This document shows positions 1 to 6,016 of a stretch of DNA of 8,594 bases, in pieces. The notes under the pieces are model-generated. The model was not told the DNA's origin. It was given only the letters and a program-made list of their open reading frames with translations, and ran no database searches. Made by a program: the position numbers and the translations under genes. Position 1 is the first letter of the stretch; the number at the start of each line of letters is the position of its first letter. The DNA comes from Candidatus Poribacteria bacterium (GTDB lineage Bacteria > Poribacteria > WGA-4E > PCPOR2b), in contig JAPUIP010000411.1 in assembly GCA_027296925.1 (NCBI GenBank), forward strand, positions 1-8,594, given 5' to 3'.

Positions 1-138
1 AACATATAAGGAGGTAATCGGTGGAGTCGTTTCGAAAATATGTTTGGCAAGCTCAAGCAGTTGATGAATTAGGGTCATAATATATAATTGAACCGATGTT
101 TCGCCGAGGCGATGATATTTTATCGTTCGTATTTTCAT
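1..138 (-). CDS. Possible N-terminus of an unidentified minus-strand gene, cut by the left edge
   Basis: On the minus strand a frame opens with ATG at 138 and stays open for 46 codons to the window edge. It reads MKIRTIKYHRLGETS, and a second possible start at 78 reads MTLIHQLLELAKHIF. The stretch from residue 21 looks like a plausible amphipathic helix. I do not recognise a family. Neither start has a visible Shine-Dalgarno sequence and the region is AT-rich, so this may be a chance open frame. The whole stretch 1-243, to the left of the endonuclease V stop, shows no other convincing gene. A weak hairpin (AAAAC/GTTTT arms near 160-174) could be a poor terminator for endonuclease V. Confidence 0.25.
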   Translation of the reverse strand, partial: MKIRTIKYHRLGETSVQLYIMTLIHQLLELAKHIFETTPPITSLYV

Positions 139-243
139 TTAGCAAAAAATGTACCAATAAAAACTTGAGGTTTTATGGGGCTCATCTCTGAAGGAGGTAT
201 TGATCCATTAAACGGCAGTATACGGAATTCTGAACGGTCTTCA

Positions 244-945
244 TTAAAAGAGCGTAAGTTGCTCCGATTCGCCCTTTTGGGGTAGCGGTATTTTCCCAGC
301 CGCCGCCTGGTGAGCATATCGCGTTGTTTCGGGCAGTCTGTAATTCTGGCAACACGCTAGCGTCAATCGAATCGCCGAATCTAAGGAAATACGATGTCCG
401 ATCGAAACATAAACGACGCTGACATTTGCTCTTGTGCGAACCGCTGCGCCGATAATTTCCTGGTTGTCGTATAAATATTCTATCGAGCCGGATTCGCTTT
501 TGGGCTCCTTGTGTCGTCCCCACAGACGCGACTTTGCGCACCCGATTGTCGGTTTGTCCACAACTAACCCGAGGTGCGAGGCCAATCCAAAACGCCTGGG
601 GTGAGCGATGCCCTGCCCATCAGCAATGATAAGGTCTGGTTCGATACTCAGCCGATCAAAGGCTTTGAGCAGCGGCGGGATTTCACGGAAAGATAACAAG
701 CCGGGAATGTAAGGGAATCGAACGGGGCTCTCGACGAGGACGCCATCCACCAATTCTAGCTCTGGAAAGCTGAGTACGACAACCGAGGCGCGAGCGATGT
801 CTTTCTTAAAACCGAGATCGACCCCGGCAACGGTTCTGATTTGCGCAAACTGATTTTGGCGTATGACCCGATCGCGGAGTGTGTTCTGAGTCTGACGTGC
901 TTCAGCGGGGGTTACATCCCACGGGTGGAGTTGCTTGTAATGCAT
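244..945 (-). CDS. nfi: Endonuclease V (deoxyinosine 3'-endonuclease)
   Basis: DNA repair nuclease that nicks at the second phosphodiester bond 3' of deoxyinosine, a product of adenine deamination. It acts in the cytoplasm with Mg2+. At 233 residues it has the usual family length. All hallmark motifs are present in order: VAGVD with catalytic Asp43; the PYIPGLLSFRE wedge and catalytic segment around 78-88 with Glu88; DGQGIAHPRRFG with Asp109 and His115; GCAKSRL with Lys138; and a late GHRISLDSA / LPETTR-AH segment. The ATG at 945 begins the usual N-terminal helix, and a weak GGTGG ribosome site lies about 7 bases upstream. It sits 104 bp downstream of a small membrane protein and is probably transcribed with it or alone. 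There is no sign that it belongs to the catabolic genes to the right. The enzyme appears complete and functional. Confidence 0.95.
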   Translation of the reverse strand: MHYKQLHPWDVTPAEARQTQNTLRDRVIRQNQFAQIRTVAGVDLGFKKDIARASVVVLSFPELELVDGVLVESPVRFPYIPGLLSFREIPPLLKAFDRLSIEPDLIIADGQGIAHPRRFGLASHLGLVVDKPTIGCAKSRLWGRHKEPKSESGSIEYLYDNQEIIGAAVRTRANVSVVYVSIGHRISLDSAIRLTLACCQNYRLPETTRYAHQAAAGKIPLPQKGESEQLTLF

Positions 946-1049
946 GGGTGAGCCACCACCTGGACAACTTTCCCATTTTTCATGAGGGAGAACAACAGAT
1001 TGGATAGAGCAAATACGGACACTGGGTAATATGCTACCAGAAGGGGTTC

Positions 1050-1205
1050 TCAGGTGTCAAGGGGTTTTCCGACTTTTTGTTTCAGTCCGCGCCGCTTAGA
1101 GATTAATTGGATGCCAGCAAAAACGGCGACGAGCAGGATGTACCCACCAGCGATTCCCATGAGGGAGCCAGCGACTCCCAAGACGAGTTCAATGCCGTTG
1201 AACAT
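1050..1205 (-). CDS. Small single-helix membrane protein with a glycine zipper (51 aa)
   Basis: I do not recognise a family. The start at 1205 is favoured over an in-frame ATG at 1283 because AGGAGA (1213-1218) lies 7 bases upstream and the extension before it is polar and unlike a leader. The 51-residue product is a hydrophobic helix from about residue 5 to 35, followed by a strongly basic tail (SKRRGLKQK). By the positive-inside rule this predicts the C-terminus in the cytoplasm. The helix carries glycines at 13, 17 and 21, a GxxxGxxxG glycine zipper of the kind that packs helices together, and a single acidic residue (Glu6) near its start. This suggests an oligomerising membrane peptide or a small subunit of a membrane complex, but no partner gene is adjacent. 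The coding call rests on the ribosome site and the clean membrane profile. Confidence 0.6.
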   Translation of the reverse strand: MFNGIELVLGVAGSLMGIAGGYILLVAVFAGIQLISKRRGLKQKVGKPLDT

Positions 1206-1454
1206 TGTGTTTTCTCCTATGTTGTCTTTTTCAACCGTACACGTTGATTGACCGGACCTCGCATCATCAAGTCCTGACATCATATACGATGAAACGGGAT
1301 TCGAGTTTCCGTTAAAAGGTGTTCACCTGCTGACCTCGAAAGTGTCCTCTAACGGCTCTCGGGAGAAAGGTCACCACGACTTTGAAGTATGGACGTAAGG
1401 TGGGTACTTACCTGATTTCCAGCAGCGGTCCGGACGCTCAAGCTGAAGCCAGGG
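1206..1454. other. Intergenic region upstream of the small membrane protein
   Basis: These 249 bases without a convincing gene separate the dioxygenase stop from the small membrane protein. On the minus strand they hold the ribosome site at 1213-1218 and an interrupted palindrome AGGTG-TT-CACCT (1317-1328). That palindrome is followed by TTTT on the minus strand, but its two-base loop makes it a poor terminator. GGAAACT (1304-1310) and CGTATA (1283-1288) are spaced by 15 bases, which loosely resembles an extracytoplasmic-function sigma promoter. None of these is strong. Confidence 0.3.
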
Positions 1455-2192
1455 TCAGTTGAGTCCCTCCCAATACGTCCACATATTCTCAGGGGTCTCA
1501 AACTTGATCTGATCGAGATCTTTTCGACGGAGGCGTCCGATCAGCGCAATTCGCAGGTTGCGGCTGAGATTGGGACCTGCGGTATGGGAAAGCTGGTTGT
1601 GCCACAAACAGACATCGCCTGCATCTCCGGTAATCTCGACGCCTTTGCCAATATCAAAGGGCGCAACGCCACCTTGCAGGCTATCGAGATCGTGATACCG
1701 GAAATACTCCGCCCAGATCTGATGCGTGCGGGGCCAAACCGTGAATCCACCGCCTCGCGATTCGACTTTGCCAAGATAAACAGTCGCCCCGAGCGTGAAG
1801 GAACTCACCGTCCCTTTTGGAACGCCATTCGTCGGGGTGTGATACCCGTCCAGATGGCCAGTCGGTTCATGCCATTCCTGATCCGGATTCGGAAAGTTCA
1901 GATGGGGCGACGTGCCGCCTTCTCGCCGCAAGCTGCCTTGACCGACCAGCTCTTCCGCCATCGCAAACACGGGGTCATCGTAGATGGTACGCCGGATAGC
2001 GTCCTCATTCCCAATGGAGACGGTGCGATACCCCTGACCAACCCATGACGCCGGATCGTTTCGATCCGCTTCAATGTTATGCCAAAGGAGATCGAGTGCC
2101 GCGTCAATGACCGGTTGATCTAGTACGCCTCGAATCACAACATAGCCGTGTGTTTTGAAATGTACCTTATCGGCATCGGTTAAATAAGCCAC
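1455..2192 (-). CDS. Phytanoyl-CoA dioxygenase (PhyH) family Fe(II)/2-oxoglutarate oxygenase
   Basis: Predicted non-haem iron oxygenase that couples oxidative decarboxylation of 2-oxoglutarate to hydroxylation of an unknown substrate in the cytoplasm. The N-terminus (LTDADKVHFKTHGYVVIRGVL) is the classic PhyH opening. The iron triad is His113 and Asp115 (GHLDGYH) plus His203 (LWHNQLSHTAGPN). Arg214, eleven residues after His203, is the expected 2-oxoglutarate anchor. The 245-residue length fits the bacterial family. Translation starts at a GTG, with GGAGGG (2203-2208) 10 bases upstream. It is the last enzyme of the minus-strand catabolic series, 85 bp after the MR/MLE gene. PhyH proteins are often annotated as acting on phytanoyl-CoA, but bacterial members act on many small molecules, so the neighbours suggest a carboxylic or sugar acid derivative. 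The family call is secure. The substrate is unknown. Confidence 0.9.
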   Translation of the reverse strand: MAYLTDADKVHFKTHGYVVIRGVLDQPVIDAALDLLWHNIEADRNDPASWVGQGYRTVSIGNEDAIRRTIYDDPVFAMAEELVGQGSLRREGGTSPHLNFPNPDQEWHEPTGHLDGYHTPTNGVPKGTVSSFTLGATVYLGKVESRGGGFTVWPRTHQIWAEYFRYHDLDSLQGGVAPFDIGKGVEITGDAGDVCLWHNQLSHTAGPNLSRNLRIALIGRLRRKDLDQIKFETPENMWTYWEGLN

Positions 2193-2277
2193 TGATTTCT
2201 ATCCCTCCGGTTGCGGCAATTTGTGGATATAGGAACATCATGTAATGCATCGTGCATCAATCGGAAATCACCATGTT

Positions 2278-3414
2278 TTACGACTGACTCACAACAAACC
2301 CATTCTCCTTGACGGCACGCGCATAAATCTCTTCGTCCAGTTTGAGACCAAAGCCGGGCAATTGGGAGACGTTGACATGACCATCGGCGATCGAGTATTC
2401 AGATGCGTCCAAACCGGGCGTGTCGGCCTCGTCCCATTCGACATACTCGAATCCGCGGATCGCTGCGGCAAGGTGGCATGACACATAATGACCGTAGTGA
2501 CCACCGTAATGGTGAGGCGCCGAACCCACATTCCATTCGTCGAGTTGAGGTCCAAGTTCACACCATCGGGTAAAGCCGGGGTGGAAGATGTCATATTGCA
2601 CAATATCGATCAACCCCTGCTGTGCCCACTCCAGTAGGTGGCGCGAGGCGTCGCCTTCTCCATCGGCGATTCGTGTTTCCAGCCCCTGTGCATTCAGCCA
2701 CTCCTTAAGATTGGCATACAGCCTCGCATCCTCATGAAACGCTTCCTCCATCCAGTAGACACCGACATCAGCGGTTTCTCCCAGCACCCGCTTGGTCAGG
2801 TTCAAGTTGTATCCATTATTTGCATCCAGCAGAATCTTTGCATCCGCTCCGACAGCTTCTCGAACCGCGTGAATGACCCGAATGTCTCGTCGGGTGCCCG
2901 CTTCGACCGGCATGTGCATCGCGCCGCGCCCAACCTTAATTTTGAATGCCTTATGACCGCGCGCCGCGCCTTCCAACGCTTCGGAGGCGATGAGTGCAGC
3001 CGCTTCACCTTCGTCTTCCAAATGCAGGTCGTCGATATACAGCGAAGTGTCGTAGCATCGCGCACGAAAAACACCATCGTCGTCGGTTTGCGCGCCAAGT
3101 AAGGCATACACAGGCTTCCCAGCGAGTTGTCCTGCGAGATCCCAAAGCGGGTAGTCAAGCACACGAAATTGTTCAGTGGCGCCCTTCTCCGAATCGAAAG
3201 CCTCGCTCAAACGGGAGCCAACAAGAGTTGTGGCTTGTTCCTCAGTGAGGCGCGATGAACCGAAGCCGGTCGCCCCATCGTCGGTGGTGATGCGTGCAAT
3301 GGGTGGACTGACCTGTTGGCCGTGTTCTCCAAGGCGCGAGTTACAGCCAGCTTTCCGTGGACGTTGACCGGTCAGCCGTGCCCATTCAATACGAGCTATT
3401 TTTGAGTCTTTCAT
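2278..3414 (-). CDS. Mandelate racemase/muconate lactonising enzyme family protein (enolase superfamily)
   Basis: Enolase-superfamily enzyme that abstracts a proton alpha to a carboxylate and stabilises the enolate with Mg2+. Members are racemases, epimerases, cycloisomerases or acid-sugar dehydratases. The 378-residue protein has an N-terminal capping domain (to about 120) and a C-terminal barrel. Visible active-site elements are KIK with Lys158/Lys160, metal ligands Asp197 (LLDANNGYN), Glu223 (WMEEAFHED) and Glu253 (IADGEGD), Asp275 (VQYDIFHPGFTRW), a histidine cluster at 301-314, and Glu326 (YVEW). A KxK lysine plus Asp/His pair and a third-ligand Glu place it nearest the mandelate-racemase/acid-sugar-dehydratase subgroup. 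The usual GG-x-T after Asp275 is PGFT here. The start at 3414 has AAGGAG (3420-3425) 5 bases upstream, and its ATGA overlaps the stop of a 41-codon ORF. The family is certain. The reaction is not. Confidence 0.92.
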   Translation of the reverse strand: MKDSKIARIEWARLTGQRPRKAGCNSRLGEHGQQVSPPIARITTDDGATGFGSSRLTEEQATTLVGSRLSEAFDSEKGATEQFRVLDYPLWDLAGQLAGKPVYALLGAQTDDDGVFRARCYDTSLYIDDLHLEDEGEAAALIASEALEGAARGHKAFKIKVGRGAMHMPVEAGTRRDIRVIHAVREAVGADAKILLDANNGYNLNLTKRVLGETADVGVYWMEEAFHEDARLYANLKEWLNAQGLETRIADGEGDASRHLLEWAQQGLIDIVQYDIFHPGFTRWCELGPQLDEWNVGSAPHHYGGHYGHYVSCHLAAAIRGFEYVEWDEADTPGLDASEYSIADGHVNVSQLPGFGLKLDEEIYARAVKENGFVVSQS

Positions 3415-3536
3415 ATTTTCTCCTTAGCTAAAGCAATGGGGCGGGCGGGACTTTCGAGATCTGCTCTTCGTCTTTCCGCCACAATGACGAGCAAGAACAG
3501 CAAAAGGCTGGATCGAATCTTCGTATATTTCTTCAT
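3411..3536 (-). CDS. Hidden 41-aa secreted or membrane microprotein candidate
   Basis: An open frame of 41 codons exactly fills the gap between the adenosyltransferase and the MR/MLE gene. Its ATG (3536-3534) overlaps the adenosyltransferase TGA as ATGA, and its own TGA (3413-3411) overlaps the MR/MLE ATG as ATGA. This is the pattern of translational coupling in operons. The product begins MKKYTKIRSS, continues with a ten-residue hydrophobic core (LLLFLLVIVA, 11-20), and ends with a charged tail (ERRRADLESP ... ALAKEKI). That resembles an N-terminal signal or membrane anchor with a short cytoplasmic or released tail. There is no obvious Shine-Dalgarno sequence of its own, so reinitiation after the upstream stop would be required. 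The MR/MLE ribosome site lies inside its last codons. I recognise no family. An open frame this short can occur by chance. Confidence 0.4.
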   Translation of the reverse strand: MKKYTKIRSSLLLFLLVIVAERRRADLESPARPIALAKEKI

Positions 3537-4093
3537 TCCGGACGTTCCAAAGGGGACTGCCAAAACGGTTCAGGCGCCCCTGAACGATGGTTGACCAAAC
3601 GGGAAAGCACAAAAAGCAGATCTGAAAGTCGGTTCAGGTATCGCAAAATCTCCGCGTTCACCGTTTCCGTTCTGGCGAGACGGACAACACACCGTTCACT
3701 GCGACGACAGACGCTTCGAGCGAGATGCAATGTCGCCCCTCCCGACGAACCTCCGGGCAAAATGAAATGCGTCATCGGCGGGAGTTCTGCCTGAAACTGA
3801 TCGATCTGTTTTTCAAGCGAAGGGGTCAAATCCGAAGTGATTCTCAGGCTATCTGCTTTCGGATGCGCATCCAGCGTGGCAAGGTCTGCGCCAAGATCAA
3901 AGAGTTCATTCTGAACGCGGTAGAGCAGTGTGCGAATTTCAGCATCTTCGATCTGGGATTGCGCGAGCCCAATGCAGGCGTTGAGCTCATCAAGGGTGCC
4001 GCAGGCCTCGACACGCGTCGAATCTTTAGGGATGCGCGTACCGCCATAAAGTCCTGTCTCACCGGCATCTCCGGTTTTGGTATAAATTTTCAT
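3533..4093 (-). CDS. PduO-type cob(I)alamin adenosyltransferase (ATP:corrinoid adenosyltransferase)
   Basis: Transfers the adenosyl group of ATP to cob(I)alamin, giving adenosylcobalamin in the cytoplasm. The family works as a trimer and often delivers cofactor directly to B12-dependent enzymes. The protein (186 aa from this start) opens with the ATP-binding signature YTKTGDAGETGLYGG, then DELNACIGLA, and a second signature FILPGGSSGGATLHLAR with RRSER, and ends with YLNRLSDLLFVLSRLVN. This is the full-length family pattern. The start at 4093 is chosen because family members begin at MKIYTKTGD. An in-frame ATG at 4162 would add 23 unrelated residues but would overlap the ThDP-enzyme stop as ATGA, so that longer form cannot be excluded. 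Neither start has a well-spaced ribosome site, which argues for coupling to the upstream gene. No B12-dependent enzyme is encoded in this window. Confidence 0.92.
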   Translation of the reverse strand: MKIYTKTGDAGETGLYGGTRIPKDSTRVEACGTLDELNACIGLAQSQIEDAEIRTLLYRVQNELFDLGADLATLDAHPKADSLRITSDLTPSLEKQIDQFQAELPPMTHFILPGGSSGGATLHLARSVCRRSERCVVRLARTETVNAEILRYLNRLSDLLFVLSRLVNHRSGAPEPFWQSPLERPE

Positions 4094-4158
4094 TCCTGAG
4101 TTCAGATCACTTTCTCTGAATACCGAGCTTTCTTTCACGAAAATGGCGGCGGCGCCCT

Positions 4159-5823
4159 TCATTGCGGGCAGAATGCCGCCGCACTCGTGAAGATGGTCGG
4201 GACATTGATGACCGCCGGTACACCCGCATCGGCAGCGCGTTGCAGGGCCGGGCGAATCTCATTCGGTTGGGTAACGCGCTCCCCATGACAATCGAGGGCC
4301 TGAGCAAGTCGCTCATAATCAACCGATCGGAGGTCTGTGGCGACGGAGCGTTCCAGCCCGTAGCGTTGGATCTGCGGGTGCCTCACAATACCCCACGCCT
4401 GGTCGCTCGAAATGACCGTGATGATCGGTAAGTCATGTTTGAGCGCTGTGTCATACTCCATGAACCCGTAACCAAAGGAGCCGTCACCACTGATCAGGAC
4501 GCTCGGTTGGTCGGGCCTCGCCAGCTTCCCGGCCAGCGCGAATGGAACGCCCTGCCCGATGCCGCCGATCGGTCCGGTAAAAAGGAAGTAGGGCGGATGA
4601 TAATGATCGAACGCGATATGTGAGAAGAGTGAGGCATCGCCGCCATCGACGCTGATTGTGGCATCATCTCCGAAGAGTTCACGGACCTCTTTGCAGATGC
4701 GTAGCGGATGGACGGGGACACTGTCGGAGTTCTCGGCTTCGGCGACGCGCTGTAAAAAGCCCTGACGTGCGCGGTTCAAGCGATCGACCCAGTCCGTGGG
4801 CTTGTGAAAATCGTGTCTAGTAACCCCATTTGTCATCTCGGCGAGGACGGGCTCTAAATCGCCGATGATGCCAATTTCAAACGTCCGATTCTTTCCGAGC
4901 TCCTCCGGGTCAATATCGACACAGATTATTTTGGCATCTCGGTGAAAGAGTGGCGGTTTTCCATAGTTGATAATTGTGTCAAACTTGACTCCCAACGCGA
5001 GAATCACATCGGCGTTGCGGAGTTCCTTGGAGGGATTGGCAAAGCGCGTCGTCAACGTGCCGAAGTAGAGTGGATGGGGTTGCGTGATGGCGTTGACATC
5101 ACTATCTCTCGTCAGAAATGGTATACCCGTTGTCTCCACAAAATCGAAGAGCGCTCCGACGGCGTTTTGCCAGTGAACCGCTCCACCGGCAATAATTACG
5201 GGGTTCGTGGCGTTTGCCAGCAACTTCAATGCTTGATCAATCTGTTCCGGATCTCCGTGCACCTTTGCCTGCACCCGATAGTTTGCCGGTTGAGAGTAGG
5301 CCAGATCCGTGTCATCGATTTTATCGTATAAGACGTCGTAAGGCACGCTCAAGTGGACAGGGCCCGGATGACCGCCCAATGCCTTGCGAAATCCAGTGCT
5401 GATATACTCTGGCAGCCGTGCCGTTTGCGTAACCAGTCGTGCCCATTTGGTGATCGGCTTGACCATTCCGGTTTGGTTGTATTCCTGAGAGCCGCCCATA
5501 TCCAGTTGATCGGCATCACTGTTACCGCTTAACGAGAAGACGGGGCTGCCCATCATGTGTGCCGTCGCTAGCCCGTAGATCATGTTCGCGTGTCCCGGTC
5601 CGCGAGTGACGCCACTGACGCCGACCTTCCCGGTGACCCGTGCATACGCATCAGCCATCATCGTTGCAGATTGATCCACGCGCGTGTCGATGATCTTGAT
5701 ATCCTCGTTGAGACATCCCTCATAAATCGACTCAATCGTCCCGCCACAGAGCGTGAAAATGTACTCGACGTTTTCACCTTTCAGAACCTTTGTAATGACT
5801 TGACCACCTTCTAAAATTGCCAT
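4159..5823 (-). CDS. Acetolactate-synthase-like thiamine-diphosphate-dependent enzyme
   Basis: Three-domain ThDP enzyme of the IlvB/benzoylformate-decarboxylase superfamily, predicted to decarboxylate a 2-keto acid or to form or cleave a C-C bond next to a carbonyl. The 554-residue length is typical. The N-terminal pyrimidine-binding domain (1-165) carries GVTRGPGHAN and a GSQEYNQTGM-KPITKWA segment. The central domain spans about 190-330. The C-terminal pyrophosphate domain has GDGSFGYGFMEYDTA (446-460) followed by SSDQAWG (472-478). Two key positions differ from the norm. The catalytic Glu in the usual RHE-x11-R helix is Asp50 (RVDQSATMMADAYAR), and the NN of the metal motif is Ser473-Asp474. 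A strong GGAGGAA ribosome site precedes the ATG. The gene follows a 193-bp leader and overlaps or abuts the adenosyltransferase. True acetolactate synthase is unlikely, because no small subunit or ilvC is nearby and the active site diverges. Confidence 0.92.
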   Translation of the reverse strand: MAILEGGQVITKVLKGENVEYIFTLCGGTIESIYEGCLNEDIKIIDTRVDQSATMMADAYARVTGKVGVSGVTRGPGHANMIYGLATAHMMGSPVFSLSGNSDADQLDMGGSQEYNQTGMVKPITKWARLVTQTARLPEYISTGFRKALGGHPGPVHLSVPYDVLYDKIDDTDLAYSQPANYRVQAKVHGDPEQIDQALKLLANATNPVIIAGGAVHWQNAVGALFDFVETTGIPFLTRDSDVNAITQPHPLYFGTLTTRFANPSKELRNADVILALGVKFDTIINYGKPPLFHRDAKIICVDIDPEELGKNRTFEIGIIGDLEPVLAEMTNGVTRHDFHKPTDWVDRLNRARQGFLQRVAEAENSDSVPVHPLRICKEVRELFGDDATISVDGGDASLFSHIAFDHYHPPYFLFTGPIGGIGQGVPFALAGKLARPDQPSVLISGDGSFGYGFMEYDTALKHDLPIITVISSDQAWGIVRHPQIQRYGLERSVATDLRSVDYERLAQALDCHGERVTQPNEIRPALQRAADAGVPAVINVPTIFTSAAAFCPQ

Positions 5824-5845
5824 TGTTTCCTCCTCGAAACAGAGT

Positions 5846-5865
5846 CGTTGGAAATCTCACCAACG
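5846..5865. repeat. Inverted repeat CGTTGG-N8-CCAACG in the ThDP-enzyme leader
   Basis: Perfect 6-bp arms separated by 8 bases, centred about 32 bases upstream of the ThDP-enzyme ATG and just ahead of its ribosome site. It could be an operator or an RNA hairpin in the 5' untranslated region. Six-base arms occur by chance fairly often, so function is inferred from position only. Confidence 0.35.
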
Positions 5866-5867
5866 CT

Positions 5868-5884
5868 TACGAATTCATACGAAT
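5868..5884. promoter_or_regulatory. Tandem TACGAAT heptamers one helical turn apart
   Basis: TACGAAT occurs at 5868-5874 and again at 5878-5884, a 10-bp period that would place both copies on the same face of DNA. It lies 45-61 bases upstream of the ThDP-enzyme start, next to the CGTTGG inverted repeat. Such phased direct repeats are a common layout for a dimeric regulator. TAGAAT on the minus strand (5889-5894) could be a -10 element just upstream, but no good -35 was found. Confidence 0.3.
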
Positions 5885-5926
5885 ACCAATTCTAGGATGA
5901 ATGGCACTCACCTAACGGAGAAACTC

Positions 5927-5978
5927 AGCCGATACCGGGTGTTCGACAACTGAGGCCTTTTCCGCTCGGTACTCGGCT
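5927..5978 (-). other. Long imperfect hairpin between the VOC gene and the ThDP gene
   Basis: AGCCGATACCG (5927-5937) pairs with CGGTACTCGGCT (5967-5978), giving 11 base pairs with one bulged base around a 29-base loop. In the minus-strand transcript it would fold soon after the VOC stop and before the ThDP-enzyme start. No strong U-run follows, so it is not a textbook terminator. It may be an intercistronic RNA structure that lowers read-through or protects the upstream message. Confidence 0.35.
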
Positions 5979-6016
5979 CTTATTCCAATACCTGATGCCG
6001 GGTATAGCTGTCACGC

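Noticed and set aside
192..199. AAGGAGGT on the plus strand, followed by TATTGATCCA, resembling the anti-16S 3'-end sequence.
   Set aside because: No suitable start codon with a lasting frame follows, and it lies just past the endonuclease V stop on the opposite strand, so it is probably coincidence.
182..541. 119-codon minus-strand frame overlapping the 3' half of endonuclease V.
   Set aside because: It lies in another frame of a well-supported gene and has low-complexity, family-less content, so it is a shadow.
1041..1066. Direct repeat AAGGGGTT at 1041-1048 and 1059-1066, at the end of the small membrane protein gene.
   Set aside because: Eight bases, partly inside a coding region, with no further copies and no dyad, so it is likely chance.
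1584..2048. 154-codon plus-strand frame antisense to the dioxygenase.
   Set aside because: The dioxygenase on the other strand has intact catalytic motifs. This frame shows no recognisable protein.
2245..2257. ATGCA-TCG-TGCAT short palindrome between the MR/MLE and PhyH genes.
   Set aside because: A five-base stem with a three-base loop and no U-run is too weak to call a terminator or operator.
2638..3102. 154-codon plus-strand frame antisense to the MR/MLE gene.
   Set aside because: It is a mirror of a conserved coding region, with no ribosome site and no motifs.
3424..3612. 62-codon minus-strand frame spanning the end of the adenosyltransferase and the following gap.
   Set aside because: It competes with the adenosyltransferase frame and is less protein-like than the 41-codon frame in the same gap, which fits both junctions.
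4942..5331. 129-codon plus-strand frame antisense to the ThDP enzyme.
   Set aside because: It is a shadow of the conserved central domain on the other strand.
5931..6003. Near-repeat GATACCGGGT (5931-5940) and GATGCCGGGT (5994-6003).
   Set aside because: Only two copies of ten bases with a mismatch. One overlaps the hairpin arm, so no independent role can be claimed.
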